Positions 36,869-50,068 of a stretch of 64,000 bases of DNA are shown here, one piece after another. The DNA is taken from NCBI RefSeq assembly GCF_002884445.1, contig NZ_KZ614144.1:2184290-2248289 (forward strand). Direction: 5' to 3'. The position numbers and the translations under genes were made by a program. The notes beneath the pieces were generated by a model that saw only the letters and a program-made list of their open reading frames with translations, had not been told where the DNA came from and did not search any database. Positions within the stretch are counted from its first letter, which is position 1. Every line of letters starts with the position of its first letter. The DNA is from Paenibacillus castaneae (GTDB taxonomy: Bacteria; Bacillota; Bacilli; Paenibacillales; Paenibacillaceae).

Positions 36869-37860
36869 TAGCCTAGCTTCATTTATCCGCATGAACAGTT
36901 TGTGTTTGGAGTAGAGTTGTTTAGACTCATATGCGGTATCTGCTTATTTCAAACCGATTGCTGTAAAAGCTGCAGTTAATTCACTTGGTTACCGTTTGTT
37001 ATGACTCGTTTGCTGCAAAAGCTGCAGTTAATCTGGCTAAAAGTAACCATATCGAGAGGGTGAGGCTGAATTAGATGTAGAAAATCCCTCTAAACGTTCT
37101 GTGAGCTTAAAAATAAGCGAATTAGATGTACGTTTTCATGTCAACCTTCTATATAGATGATTCATTGCAATCAATTAGTTAAAACTTATTCAATGGAGTT
37201 GTAATCTTAATGGTAGCCTAGCTAATTAATCCGCGGGAGCAGTTTGTGTTTGGAGTAGAGTAGCTTAAAGTAGAAGTAGCTTAGTATCATATGCGATACT
37301 CGCTCATAACAAACCGTTTACTGTAAAAGCTACAGTTAATTCACTTGGTTACCTTTGTTTTGACTCGTTTGCTGCAAAAGCTGCAGTTAATTTGGCTAAA
37401 AGTAACCATATCGAGGGGGCGAGGCTGAATTAGATGTAGAAAATCCATCTAAACGTTCCCCGAGCTTAAAAATAAGCGAATTAGATGTAGGTTTTCATGT
37501 TATCCTTCTATATAGATGATTCATTGCACTCAATTAGTCAAAACTTATTCAATGGAGTTGTAATCTTAATGCTAGCCTAGCTAATTAATCCGTGGGAACA
37601 GTTTGTGTTTGGTGTAGAGTAGCTTAAATTAGAAGTAGCTTAGTATCATATGCGATACTCGCGCATAACAAATCGTTTACTGTAAAAGCTACAGTTAATT
37701 CAGCTAGTTACCTTCAATATGAAACCTTTTGCTGTAAAAGATACAATTAATTAGCCTGAAAATAGCCTTATTGATGAGAAAAGGCTGAATTAGATGTAGG
37801 AATACCTTTAAACACGCTGTTAGGGTAAAAATAAACGAAATAGATGTAGGTTTTACAGTA
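36869..37860. repeat. Three imperfect ~350-bp tandem repeats upstream of the rRNA operon
   Basis: Copies start at 36869, 37214 and 37573, each beginning TAGCCTAGCT and continuing with CAGTTTGTGTTTGG. Periods are 345 and 359 bp; the third copy is more diverged and fades near 37860. Each copy holds a pair of related sub-elements built on CTGYAAAAGCTRCAGTTAAT, and another pair built on GAATTAGATGTA about 50 nt apart. No ORF with a ribosome binding site spans the array. No homologous protein, tRNA or known mobile-element end was recognised. Confidence 0.8.
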
Positions 37861-37988
37861 AGTGTTGCGCGAGCGAGAGTACGTATCATGACTTCTACTG
37901 AAAAATAACGAACAATGAATTGAAAAAGCGTACAAATATCGATATTTGAAGCAAGATAATAATTAAAATGAATTTTTAAAAAAAACAC

Positions 37989-38018
37989 TTGCAATGGTAT
38001 AGGCATACATGATATATT
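37989..38018 (+). promoter_or_regulatory. rRNA operon promoter
   Basis: TTGCAA (37989-37994), an 18-nt spacer and TATATT (38013-38018) lie about 160 nt before the 16S gene. It is the best sigma-A match in the region. Confidence 0.55.
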
Positions 38019-38082
38019 CTAATTCCGGCCGAGAGATACACGCGGACGGCAAGCAAAACAAGCAATAAACGAAAGAATAGAT

Positions 38083-38110
38083 TGCTCTTTGAAAACTGAA
38101 CAACGAGTAA
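38083..38110 (+). promoter_or_regulatory. 16S leader: boxA-like antitermination element and processing-stem arm
   Basis: TGCTCTTTGAAAACT (38083-38097) resembles the Firmicutes rrn boxA. The segment 38083-38110 is complementary, with one bulge and one mismatch, to 39787-39813 beyond the 16S 3' end. This gives the long stem expected to be cut by RNase III in pre-16S processing. Confidence 0.75.
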
Positions 38111-38180
38111 CAAGCTGCCTCGCAAATCCTACGGGATGAGCGAAAAAGCGATAAAAGTTTTTGGGCAAGTCAAACACCAA

Positions 38181-39739
<1,559 letters not shown>

Positions 39740-39903
39740 AAATACCCGAACCCGATGAGGTTCGGATAAACATGGCAGTGTATCGCTTACTCGTTGTCAG
39801 TTTTGAAAGAGCAACCGTAATACATAGATGAAGATATGGCTTTATGCTGATTCTGAATTGTTGAGATTACCGGATATTTTCTTTCGATATATGAAGTCAT
39901 CCG

Positions 39904-40020
39904 TTTGGTGGCGATGGCGGAGGGGAACCACACGTTCCCATACCGAACACGACCGTTAAGCCCTCCAGCGCCGATGGTACTTAGACCGCAGGGTCTTGGG
40001 AGAGCAGGACGTCGCCAAGC
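39904..40020 (+). rRNA. rrf: 5S ribosomal RNA, placed between 16S and 23S
   Basis: A complete 117-nt 5S gene. The 5' end TTTGGTGGCGA pairs with the 3' end GTCGCCAAGC, and CGTTCCCATACCGAACACG and AGCGCCGATGGTACT are the conserved loops. The usual bacterial order is 16S-23S-5S; here 5S follows 16S and no 5S copy is found after 23S. Confidence 0.95.
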
Positions 40021-40140
40021 AGATGCGAAAGCATCTCTTACCACGCGAATTCATTACCAACATTTATGTGTCGATTGTAGTGAACGAACATGATAAGATG
40101 GTTTTCCTGCCACGAATTGTGGCATGGTCAACTAAAAAAT

Positions 40141-40190
40141 TGCACCTTGAAAACTGGATAACGAAAGAAAAGAATTGCTGAAACATCCTT
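40141..40190 (+). promoter_or_regulatory. 23S leader: boxA-like element and processing-stem arm
   Basis: TGCACCTTGAAAACT (40141-40155) is a second boxA-like element. The segment 40145-40190 is largely complementary to 43416-43456 downstream of 23S (e.g. CCTTGAAAACTGGATAACG against CGTATCCAGTTTTCAGGG, and TTGCTGAAAC against GTTTCAGCAA). Together they form the pre-23S processing stem. Confidence 0.7.
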
Positions 40191-40327
40191 TAAGCTGACT
40201 ATATTACCAGTGAAGGTTGTTCGAGATTGTTGCGACATCTTTTCGTTTTGTTTCAACCATTTGATGTCTTAGTAGATCAGGGAAACAAAATGAAAACGGC
40301 GCACAAGCCGAATCAACCGGAACGCTA

Positions 40328-43371
<3,044 letters not shown>

Positions 43372-43481
43372 AAAACAGTTTGCATGGACCCATACATCCG
43401 GCAGACAGCAGCAATAAGGTTTCAGCAAACCTACCTTTCGTATCCAGTTTTCAGGGCGTAATAATGAGGCCTGACCTATAT

Positions 43482-43557
43482 GAGTCATTAGCTCAGTTGG
43501 TAGAGCACCTGACTTTTAATCAGGGTGTCGTAGGTTCGAATCCTACATGACTCACCA
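43482..43557 (+). tRNA. tRNA-Lys (anticodon TTT)
   Basis: 76 nt with encoded CCA. The acceptor stem GAGTCAT pairs with ATGACTC; the anticodon loop is CTTTTAA within the CCTGA/TCAGG stem; GTTCGAATC gives the T loop. It is co-transcribed after 23S. Confidence 0.96.
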
Positions 43558-43572
43558 TTTTTTTATCATCAT

Positions 43573-43657
43573 GCGCGTATGGCGGAATTGGCAGACGCAC
43601 CAGACTTAGGATCTGGCGTTTCACGACGTGGGGGTTCAAGTCCCTCTACGCGCACCA
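43573..43657 (+). tRNA. tRNA-Leu (anticodon TAG)
   Basis: 85 nt with encoded CCA. The acceptor GCGCGTA pairs with TACGCGC; the anticodon stem CCAGA/TCTGG encloses CTTAGGA; a long variable arm (CGTTTCACGACG) is typical of class II leucine tRNA. Confidence 0.96.
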
Positions 43658-43691
43658 TTGATGAACTAAGCTCTCTAATAATATAAATCCA

Positions 43692-43717
43692 ATCCTTGCG
43701 ATGCAAGGTTTTTTTTG
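43692..43717 (+). terminator. Terminator of the rRNA-tRNA operon
   Basis: CCTTGC (43694-43699), a GAT loop and GCAAGG (43703-43708) are followed by an uninterrupted T8 run. Confidence 0.85.
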
Positions 43718-43844
43718 TTTTTGGCTCTTTTAAATTCAAATGTTGGTTTTTATAAAGCAATTAGGGGAACCATCATTTGTCGAGGTTCCCCATTCTTGTT
43801 CAACTAACGCCCCGTTAGCTCAATAGCAAATGAATTACAATGCG

Positions 43845-44192
43845 TTATTTCTCCCAAAGCTCGATCAGTCGGCCTTCAGGATCTTCAATCCAAATAAATT
43901 TTCCGAATTCACTATTCTCTTGTTTCTTTGCAAGAGGTACACCAATATGTTCAAGATGCTTAATAGTCTCGTTTAGATCATGTACTTGGAAATTCAACAT
44001 CACTTGTTGCTCTGTTGGAAAATAACTGTCATCCTCGGTAAAGAAAGAAAAGATAGTCTCATTTTCTAATTGGGGTTTTATCACAGTCCCATTCCAATTT
44101 TCTATTTCAATCTTCAACACTTCACTGTACCATTTTTTTACAGCTTCAATATTTTTAGTTCTCCAAAATATTCCTCCAAAACCTTTTATCAT
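43845..44192 (-). CDS. VOC (glyoxalase/bleomycin-resistance fold) family protein
   Basis: A 115-aa single VOC module: GGIFWRTKNIEAVKKWYSEV at the N-terminus and GKFIWIEDPEGRLIELWE at the C-terminus, with a beta-alpha-beta-beta-beta layout. The final glutamate of IELWE is the usual metal ligand. Proteins of this size work as dimers in metal-dependent isomerisation, dioxygenation or drug sequestration; no substrate can be assigned. AGGAG lies upstream of the ATG. Confidence 0.85.
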   Translation of the reverse strand: MIKGFGGIFWRTKNIEAVKKWYSEVLKIEIENWNGTVIKPQLENETIFSFFTEDDSYFPTEQQVMLNFQVHDLNETIKHLEHIGVPLAKKQENSEFGKFIWIEDPEGRLIELWEK

Positions 44193-44363
44193 CGTATCTA
44201 ACTCCTGTCTGTCATCAAATTTTTAGCCGATTACATTAGATATTCGAGATTTAAATCTAAGTTCCTTTTTCAACTATAAAACTATCGTAAGTATGTGCAA
44301 CAAATGTAATCCATTCGTTAATCTTTACGAGTGCGGAACAAAACTTATTAAGAGGCTAATCGA

Positions 44364-44657
44364 TCAATTTGCAATGGTAAGTGGTTTAACAGCTGCATTG
44401 AAAGCTGAACGGTTTTCCCATAGGAATGAATAGACTTGGTCCAGCTCCTCGAAGAACCATTCATTCTCATCGAAATAATGATTGCCCCGTCCGTGTATAC
44501 TGTAGCGATTGTCTGAATAGCGCATTAATGTCCATTGTCCTCCACGTTTGCGATCAGCAAATACGAAATAGTATTTTTCCCCTATAGCATCCCATTCAGC
44601 CAATGAAGTAAAATTTTCTAATACAAAAACAATATCTGTTTTCTTTTTAATGAGCAT
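44364..44657 (-). CDS. Small protein of unknown function
   Basis: A 97-aa soluble protein that I do not recognise. It has no signal peptide or membrane helix and is rich in aromatic residues (YYFVFADRKRGGQWTLMRYS; NHYFDENEWFFEELDQVYSF). It looks like one compact alpha/beta domain. I chose the ATG at 44657 because AAGGTGAT lies 7 nt upstream; an in-frame ATG at 44678 has no ribosome binding site. Confidence 0.65.
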   Translation of the reverse strand: MLIKKKTDIVFVLENFTSLAEWDAIGEKYYFVFADRKRGGQWTLMRYSDNRYSIHGRGNHYFDENEWFFEELDQVYSFLWENRSAFNAAVKPLTIAN

Positions 44658-44774
44658 ATTTATCACCTTTTTCTTCATATTTGGTATAGGGGTTTTCTAT
44701 CATTCAATAGTAGAGCTACAAGAATAGAATAAAGGAAGAAGCATAAGAAAGGTGTCAAATGGTAGAAGAAATTT

Positions 44775-44849
44775 TTGGGACTATTTGTCGCAGCTTGGAT
44801 TATACTAGTGTATATCGCAGTATCAAATCAGTTAGTTAAATCGAAATGA
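44775..44849 (+). CDS. Possible 24-aa membrane peptide or gene remnant
   Basis: A short frame from TTG 44775 reads mostly as one hydrophobic helix (LGLFVAAWIILVYIAVSN, then QLVKSK). A stop (TAG 44763) sits just before it, and an ATG two bases out of frame at 44759 has AAAGGTG upstream. This looks like either a tiny membrane protein or one damaged by a small indel at its start. It ends 7 nt before the MOSC gene. Confidence 0.3.
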   Translation: MGLFVAAWIILVYIAVSNQLVKSK

Positions 44850-44856
44850 GGGAAAT

Positions 44857-45594
44857 ATGTTGGGCAAGCTGCCGGTTGGAGAAATCGTACAAATGAATAG
44901 ATACCCTGTGAAATCATTTGCAGGCGAGAGTGTAGAAACTAGCCAGGTTGAGATGTATGGACTATATGGCGACCGCAGTCATGCATTTATTGATGAAACA
45001 AAAGAAGGCTGGTCAAGGTATATAACGGCTAGAGGCATCCCTCAAATGCTCGGTTACAAAGCAAGACTAATTGGCGAGGGCTCTGAACATGAATTTCCTA
45101 AGGTACATATCACTTCACAGGATGGTCGAATATTTAATTGGGATGAAGATTTGTTAGCAGAAATGCAAACATATTCAAAAAAGAAAATAACTTTGCTGGA
45201 TTATAAACCGCATAGTGAGGAACTATTAGCTGTTGATGACAGCAGTATTCTGATCATAACAGACGCTTCATTACGAAAACTAGAAAACCTATGGGGGAAA
45301 CAGTTAAATAAGGGTCGTTTTCGGGCAAATTTAGTCGTTTCTTTAAGCGATGAAACAGATAATGAAAGCGAATGGTTTGGAAAACGTTTAAAAATAGGCA
45401 GTGCTGAATTAGAGGTTGATAGCTACTGCGAACGATGCTCGATGATAACAATTGATCCAGATTCATTGGAACGTGATCCTTCTCTTTTAAAGAAAATAAA
45501 TGAAGAAATGAATTTGAAATTCGGGATTTACGCTTCTGTTAAAAAAAGAGGGATAATTAGCGTAGGCGATAAAGTATTTCTAGCAGATGAATAG
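44857..45594 (+). CDS. MOSC-domain protein
   Basis: A 245-aa protein with an N-terminal MOSC beta-barrel domain (IVQMNRYPVKSFAGESVETS; GDRSHAFID) and a MOSC domain (RFRANLVVSL; conserved cysteines in YCERCSMITIDP). MOSC proteins carry sulfur or molybdenum cofactor, as in the mARC family, and reduce N-hydroxylated compounds or transfer sulfur. GAGGG precedes the ATG. No molybdenum-cofactor gene is adjacent. Confidence 0.85.
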   Translation: MLGKLPVGEIVQMNRYPVKSFAGESVETSQVEMYGLYGDRSHAFIDETKEGWSRYITARGIPQMLGYKARLIGEGSEHEFPKVHITSQDGRIFNWDEDLLAEMQTYSKKKITLLDYKPHSEELLAVDDSSILIITDASLRKLENLWGKQLNKGRFRANLVVSLSDETDNESEWFGKRLKIGSAELEVDSYCERCSMITIDPDSLERDPSLLKKINEEMNLKFGIYASVKKRGIISVGDKVFLADE

Positions 45595-45795
45595 GCTTTT
45601 TGGATGAAAAATTGTAATTTCGCTTTATTCTATTAAAAAATGTTTCTAAAAAATATAATTTAGAGTTGCAAAATGAATCCGCTGCCATTATGATCTAAGT
45701 AGGATTAATATACACGTTATAGGATTAATCATTATATTAATTCAACTTTTTTGACCAAGTATATTCTAATCATACAGAAGCGAGGGCGAGTATTC

Positions 45796-47289
45796 ATGGC
45801 AAACCGCGTGACGATTAACGCTGATTTAGCAGCAGGCACAATTAACCGCAATATTTATGGACATTTCTCCGAGCATTTGGGTCGGTGCATTTATGAAGGC
45901 ATCTGGGTTGGCGAAGATTCGCCTATTCCAAACACGAACGGTATTCGCAATGATGTTGTCAAAGCGTTAAAAGATCTCAAAATTCCGGTTCTTCGCTGGC
46001 CGGGCGGCTGCTTTGCCGACGAGTATCATTGGAAGGATGGCATCGGGCCGCGCGAATCGCGTAAACGGATGATTAATACGCACTGGGGCGGAGTACTTGA
46101 GAATAACCATTTCGGTACCCATGAGTTTCTAATGCTGTGCGAGATGCTGGAGTGTGAGCCATATATTTCTGGTAATGTGGGAAGCGGTACGGTTCAGGAA
46201 ATGTCAGAATGGGTTGAATATATGACCTTCGACGGCGTATCCCCAATGGCGGATTTGCGCAGAGAGAACGGCAGAGAAAAGCCTTGGAACGTTAAATATT
46301 TCGGAGTCGGCAACGAGAACTGGGGCTGCGGCGGCAACATGCGTCCTGAATATTATGCGGATGAATATAGAAGATATCAGACCTATGTACGCAATTACGG
46401 AGAGAATAAAATTCACAAAATTGCTTGCGGACCGAACGTAGATGATTACCGGTGGATGGATGTATTGATGAAAGAAGCGCACTGGATGATGGATTCCATC
46501 TCGCTTCATTACTATACGGTTCCAGGTGAATTCTGGTCAAACAAAGGCCCGGCGACCGGATTTACAGAAGACGAATGGTACACGACAATGAAGAAAGCGC
46601 TTAAGATGGATGAGCTTATTACACGTCATTCCACGATTATGGATCGATATGATCCAAGCAAGCGTGTTGGCCTCATTGTTGATGAATGGGGTACATGGTT
46701 CGATGTTGAGCCAGGCACTAATCCAGGCTTCTTGTACCAGCAAAATACGATTCGCGACGCTTTAGTTGCTGGCGTAACGCTCAATATTTTCCACGATCAT
46801 TGCGATCGGGTTCAAATGGCGAACCTTGCGCAGGTGATCAATGTGCTGCAATCGGTCATTCTTACCGAGGGTGAGAAAATGGTTCTGACACCAACTTATC
46901 ATGTATTTGATATGTATAAGGTGCACCAGGATGCGACTCTTCTCACAACTGCAATCACAAGCGAGGATTATGCACATAACGACCAGAAGATACCGCAAGT
47001 ATCCGTTTCGGCTTCCAAAGACGCAGAGGGCCGTATCCATGTAAGCTTGTGTAATATGGATAACCTTTCAGGAGCTGACGTTGAAATTGATCTTCGCGGC
47101 CTTGCTGGACAAGCTCTGAAGGTTACGGGAACAGAGCTTACAGCTTCTATGAAGGATGCTCATAATACGTTCGAGCAGCCTGATACTGTTGCACCGACAG
47201 CATATCAAGCATTTAGCGTTGATGGAACAGTGATAAGCGCGAAGCTTTCCCCAATGTCGGTCACGGTGCTTGAGCTTATTTCAGAATAA
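45796..47289 (+). CDS. Alpha-L-arabinofuranosidase, GH51
   Basis: A 497-aa intracellular GH51 enzyme releasing arabinose from arabino-oligosaccharides. Acid/base E174 lies in [11 protein letters not shown] and nucleophile E297 in IVDEWGTWF, at positions almost identical to those of characterised Geobacillus enzymes. [13 protein letters not shown] and the C-terminal beta-sandwich are intact. ATG 45796 (MANRVTIN) was chosen with GAGGGCGAG upstream; the frame is open to a TTG at 45751. It completes the arabinan route begun by the surface GH43 enzyme at 28289. Confidence 0.94.
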   Translation: MANRVTINADLAAGTINRNIYGHFSEHLGRCIYEGIWVGEDSPIPNTNGIRNDVVKALKDLKIPVLRWPGGCFADEYHWKDGIGPRESRKRMINTHWGGVLENNHFGTHEFLMLCEMLECEPYISGNVGSGTVQEMSEWVEYMTFDGVSPMADLRRENGREKPWNVKYFGVGNENWGCGGNMRPEYYADEYRRYQTYVRNYGENKIHKIACGPNVDDYRWMDVLMKEAHWMMDSISLHYYTVPGEFWSNKGPATGFTEDEWYTTMKKALKMDELITRHSTIMDRYDPSKRVGLIVDEWGTWFDVEPGTNPGFLYQQNTIRDALVAGVTLNIFHDHCDRVQMANLAQVINVLQSVILTEGEKMVLTPTYHVFDMYKVHQDATLLTTAITSEDYAHNDQKIPQVSVSASKDAEGRIHVSLCNMDNLSGADVEIDLRGLAGQALKVTGTELTASMKDAHNTFEQPDTVAPTAYQAFSVDGTVISAKLSPMSVTVLELISE

Positions 47290-47301
47290 AGGTGTGTGCG
47301 T

Positions 47302-47574
47302 ATGAGCAGCAATGGAAGGTGTAAAGGCTGCCGTGACGAATACCGTGTGACGGATGAACAAATCGATCGTATTCTGGCCGCTCCCATGTTTCAAACAGAC
47401 ATCAGCGTGCCAGATGATGTATATGAGCAGCGTTTAAAGGCGTGCAGCGGTTGTCCGAAATTTCAAGGGGGCACAACCTGTGCAATCTGCGGCTGCTTCG
47501 TACGAATCGCTGCCAAATACAAGGAGCGTGCATGTCCCATGCCTGGCGAAAGCCGCTGGGCAAAGTATGAATAG
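47302..47574 (+). CDS. DUF6171-type small cysteine-rich protein
   Basis: A 90-aa protein with two CxxC pairs (CKGC, CSGC), a CAICGC cluster and a final AC-PMPGESRW segment, suggesting a structural zinc or metal site. It resembles DUF6171 proteins, which have no known function. ATG 47302 has AAAGGTG 7 nt upstream and lies 12 nt after the arabinofuranosidase stop, so the two are probably co-transcribed. Confidence 0.75.
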   Translation: MSSNGRCKGCRDEYRVTDEQIDRILAAPMFQTDISVPDDVYEQRLKACSGCPKFQGGTTCAICGCFVRIAAKYKERACPMPGESRWAKYE

Positions 47575-47582
47575 TTAAGAAA

Positions 47583-47624
47583 AATGGCCTTACCGCACAT
47601 GACATCATGTGAGGTAAGGCCATT
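47583..47624. terminator. Bidirectional terminator
   Basis: AATGGCCTTACC (47583-47594) pairs with GGTAAGGCCATT (47613-47624), with inner CACATGA/TCATGTG pairing, between convergent genes. Confidence 0.8.
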
Positions 47625-47628
47625 ATTA

Positions 47629-48927
47629 TTATTTGTAACTTGGCAGCCAGCTGCCGTGTGCTTCGATCAATTCGTCGCAGAGGGCAACAATGTCGTCTAT
47701 CGACAGCTCGGCGGATGTATGCGGATCCAGCATAGCAGCGTGGTAAATGTGCTCGCGTTTGCCGGTGATCGCAGCTTCAATCGTCAGCAATTGCGTGTTG
47801 ATATTGGTGCGGTTCAGAGCAGCCAGCTGCGGCGGCAAGTCGCCGACATAGGTTGGCGTAACACCGTTTGCATCTACCAGGCAAGGCACCTCGACGCATG
47901 CTTCCTTAGGCAGATTTGTAATAAGTCCTGTATTCATGACGTTTCCGCCGATTTTGAACGGTTTATTCGTTTCAATGGCCTCAAGAATATAGGAAGCATA
48001 TTCATGACTACGGTTATGCTCCAAATTGGTATCATTGATCAGTGATTCACGCATGGATTTCCAGCCTGCGATTTGTTCAATACAGCGGCGTGGATATTCA
48101 TCGAGCGGGATGTTGAAGCGATCAACAAGCTCCGGATAATTACGTTTAATAAAGTACGGATGGTATTCGGCGTTATGCTCGGATGATTCTGTAATATAGT
48201 AGCCGAATTTCAGCATAAGCTCGAAACGCACCATATCATGATGCTTCTCCTTCTGCTTCTCTGCAGCGCGGCGTTTAATTTCCGGATAAAGATCTACACC
48301 ATCCTTTGTTGCTTCTAACAGCCAGGCCATATGGTTGATACCGGCAATTTTGTATTTAACGCCTTTGGAATCAAGGTCCAAATGACGGAATAGATCAGGC
48401 AAGCATACTTGTACGCTATGACACAGTCCAACTGTTTTGACACCGCCGTATGTGTTCATGGTGTTAGTTAAAACAGCCATTGGATTCGTATAGTTCAGGA
48501 ATAACGCATCAGGACAAACCTCATTAATGTCGCGCGCAAAATCCAGCATAACGGGAATGGTGCGCAAGTTTCGGAATATACCGCCAATGCCGACTGTATC
48601 AGCAATCGTTTGACGCAGGCCGTATTTCTTCGGAATTTCAAAGTCGGTAATGGTACAAGGATCATAACCGCCTACTTGAATGGCATTAATAATATATTTT
48701 GCGCCGCGCAGTGCTTCTTTACGGTCGGTATAAGCTTTAATTTCACATGTGCTTTGACTTGTTTTTTTAATGTTGAGCAGCATTTGCTCAGAATCGTTCA
48801 GACGTACAGCGTCAATATCGAAGAGAGCGATTTCAAATCCTTGCAGCGCTGGTGTCTGCATGACGTCACCGAGTATGTTTTTGGCAAATACGGAGCTTCC
48901 TGCGCCGATAAATGTAATTTTGGGCAT
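47629..48927 (-). CDS. melA: Alpha-galactosidase, GH4 (MelA type)
   Basis: A 432-aa GH4 glycosidase that hydrolyses alpha-galactosides by an NAD+- and Mn2+-dependent redox-elimination mechanism. Visible are the N-terminal Rossmann motif ITFIGAGSSVFAKN, the metal ligands C in GLCHS and H in GINHMAW, and LFLNYTNPMAV. AGGAGG precedes the ATG. It is cytoplasmic, divergent from an AraC regulator. Substrates may include melibiose or galactose side chains of galactomannan, which would link it to the mannan locus. Confidence 0.93.
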   Translation of the reverse strand: MPKITFIGAGSSVFAKNILGDVMQTPALQGFEIALFDIDAVRLNDSEQMLLNIKKTSQSTCEIKAYTDRKEALRGAKYIINAIQVGGYDPCTITDFEIPKKYGLRQTIADTVGIGGIFRNLRTIPVMLDFARDINEVCPDALFLNYTNPMAVLTNTMNTYGGVKTVGLCHSVQVCLPDLFRHLDLDSKGVKYKIAGINHMAWLLEATKDGVDLYPEIKRRAAEKQKEKHHDMVRFELMLKFGYYITESSEHNAEYHPYFIKRNYPELVDRFNIPLDEYPRRCIEQIAGWKSMRESLINDTNLEHNRSHEYASYILEAIETNKPFKIGGNVMNTGLITNLPKEACVEVPCLVDANGVTPTYVGDLPPQLAALNRTNINTQLLTIEAAITGKREHIYHAAMLDPHTSAELSIDDIVALCDELIEAHGSWLPSYK

Positions 48928-49082
48928 GTGGATTTTTCCTCCTAAATAGGTTTTGAAATGAACTGGCTCCTTTAGTATAAGGATGTGAAGGACAAATGAA
49001 TATGGAAGAAAGAAATCAATATATGGAGGAATGTTGCAGTAAATAGTATAATGTGGGGAACGGATTTAGGGGAGGCGCAGTA

Positions 49083-49940
49083 ATGGAAAAACACCATCAG
49101 TTTGTATTAAGCTTGAATGCGGCTCCGATAAAAGGTGAAATGTCGGTATTATTTAGCGGAAAAGCACATCCGGTAGCAGGGCATTTCATCGGGCCGGCCG
49201 TTCATGATTATTATCTTATACATATTGTGCTTGATGGCGAAGGCGTGTTTGAGACGCTAGGCGAGTCCTATCCTTGTAAAGCAGGCGATGCTTTTGTTAT
49301 TTTTCCGGATATATTAGTGAAATACCAAGCTAATACAGATCATCCTTGGAAGTATATGTGGGTAGCCTTCTCAGGCGATATTGTAGAATCCTCCTTACTA
49401 TCCATTGGCATTACGCCTGATCGGGCAGTTATCCGCGGCTGCGCGTTGCCAGCCATGGAGCGCATGTTCCGCAATTTGCGCAAAAGCTTAGATCGGCAGG
49501 AGTATCCAGCGCTTGGCAGTATGGAGGCTTCAGGATGGCTGAGACTGATTATGTATGAGCTTGCACGTCTCCATCAAATAGAGGACAGTCAAATTGAAGC
49601 GCCTCCGTCTCGCTCCTATCGGCAGATTGACCAAGCTATTCGCTTGCTGTCTCTGCAATACGGGCAGCAGCTGTCGATCGAAGGAATTGCCCACACATTA
49701 GGCTACCATCGTGCCCATTTAACTCGACTTTTCAAGGATGCGACGGGTCTGTCCCCCATGCAATACTTATTCAAGGTGCGGATGAAGAAAGCGGAGGAGC
49801 TGCTTGAGAGCGAGTTGACCATCGCACAGATTGCTTCCTCAGTAGGCTATAATGACCCACTGTTTTTCACTAAACAGTTCAACAAATGGAGTGGGCAGTC
49901 GCCCACAGAGTTTCGGCGAAAGACCTCAAATAGATTATAA
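49083..49940 (+). CDS. AraC-family regulator, probable activator of melA
   Basis: A 285-aa protein with a cupin-like effector domain (HFIGPAVHDYYLIHIVLDGE) and two helix-turn-helix motifs (IEGIAHTLGYHRAHLTRLFK; IAQIASSVGYNDPLFFTKQF; SPTEFRR). ATG 49083 was chosen because GGGAGG lies just upstream. It is divergent from melA, the classic arrangement for MelR/MsmR-type activators of alpha-galactoside use. It shares domain layout and several motifs with the AraC regulator at 411-1253. Confidence 0.9.
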   Translation: MEKHHQFVLSLNAAPIKGEMSVLFSGKAHPVAGHFIGPAVHDYYLIHIVLDGEGVFETLGESYPCKAGDAFVIFPDILVKYQANTDHPWKYMWVAFSGDIVESSLLSIGITPDRAVIRGCALPAMERMFRNLRKSLDRQEYPALGSMEASGWLRLIMYELARLHQIEDSQIEAPPSRSYRQIDQAIRLLSLQYGQQLSIEGIAHTLGYHRAHLTRLFKDATGLSPMQYLFKVRMKKAEELLESELTIAQIASSVGYNDPLFFTKQFNKWSGQSPTEFRRKTSNRL

Positions 49941-50068
49941 AGCTCTACCCGAAAAGCATTATTCAACGATGGCGAATGCGGTGGCATAAAATCCTCTCGG
50001 TTGAAGGGATCGCTGCCTGTAGCAGATTTGATATTGGTTCCAACCATTTGTACGAAGGAGGAAAAGGA

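Noticed and set aside
36869..37860. CRISPR array
   Set aside because: The repeat unit is about 350 bp, copies diverge along their whole length, there are no unique spacers of regular size and no cas genes nearby.
37704..38006. 100-codon minus-strand frame across the third repeat copy and the rrn promoter
   Set aside because: It overlaps the promoter and repeats, and no ribosome binding site was seen.
43569..43760. A 63-codon minus-strand frame with a 'VEGLEPPRRETPDPKSGAS' sequence
   Set aside because: It is the antisense translation of the tRNA-Leu gene, a common artefact in databases.
43809..43830. Possible third tRNA (CCCCGTTAGCTCAATAG)
   Set aside because: Only a D-arm-like start is present; there is no anticodon stem, T loop or matching acceptor 3' strand. 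At most it is a tRNA remnant.
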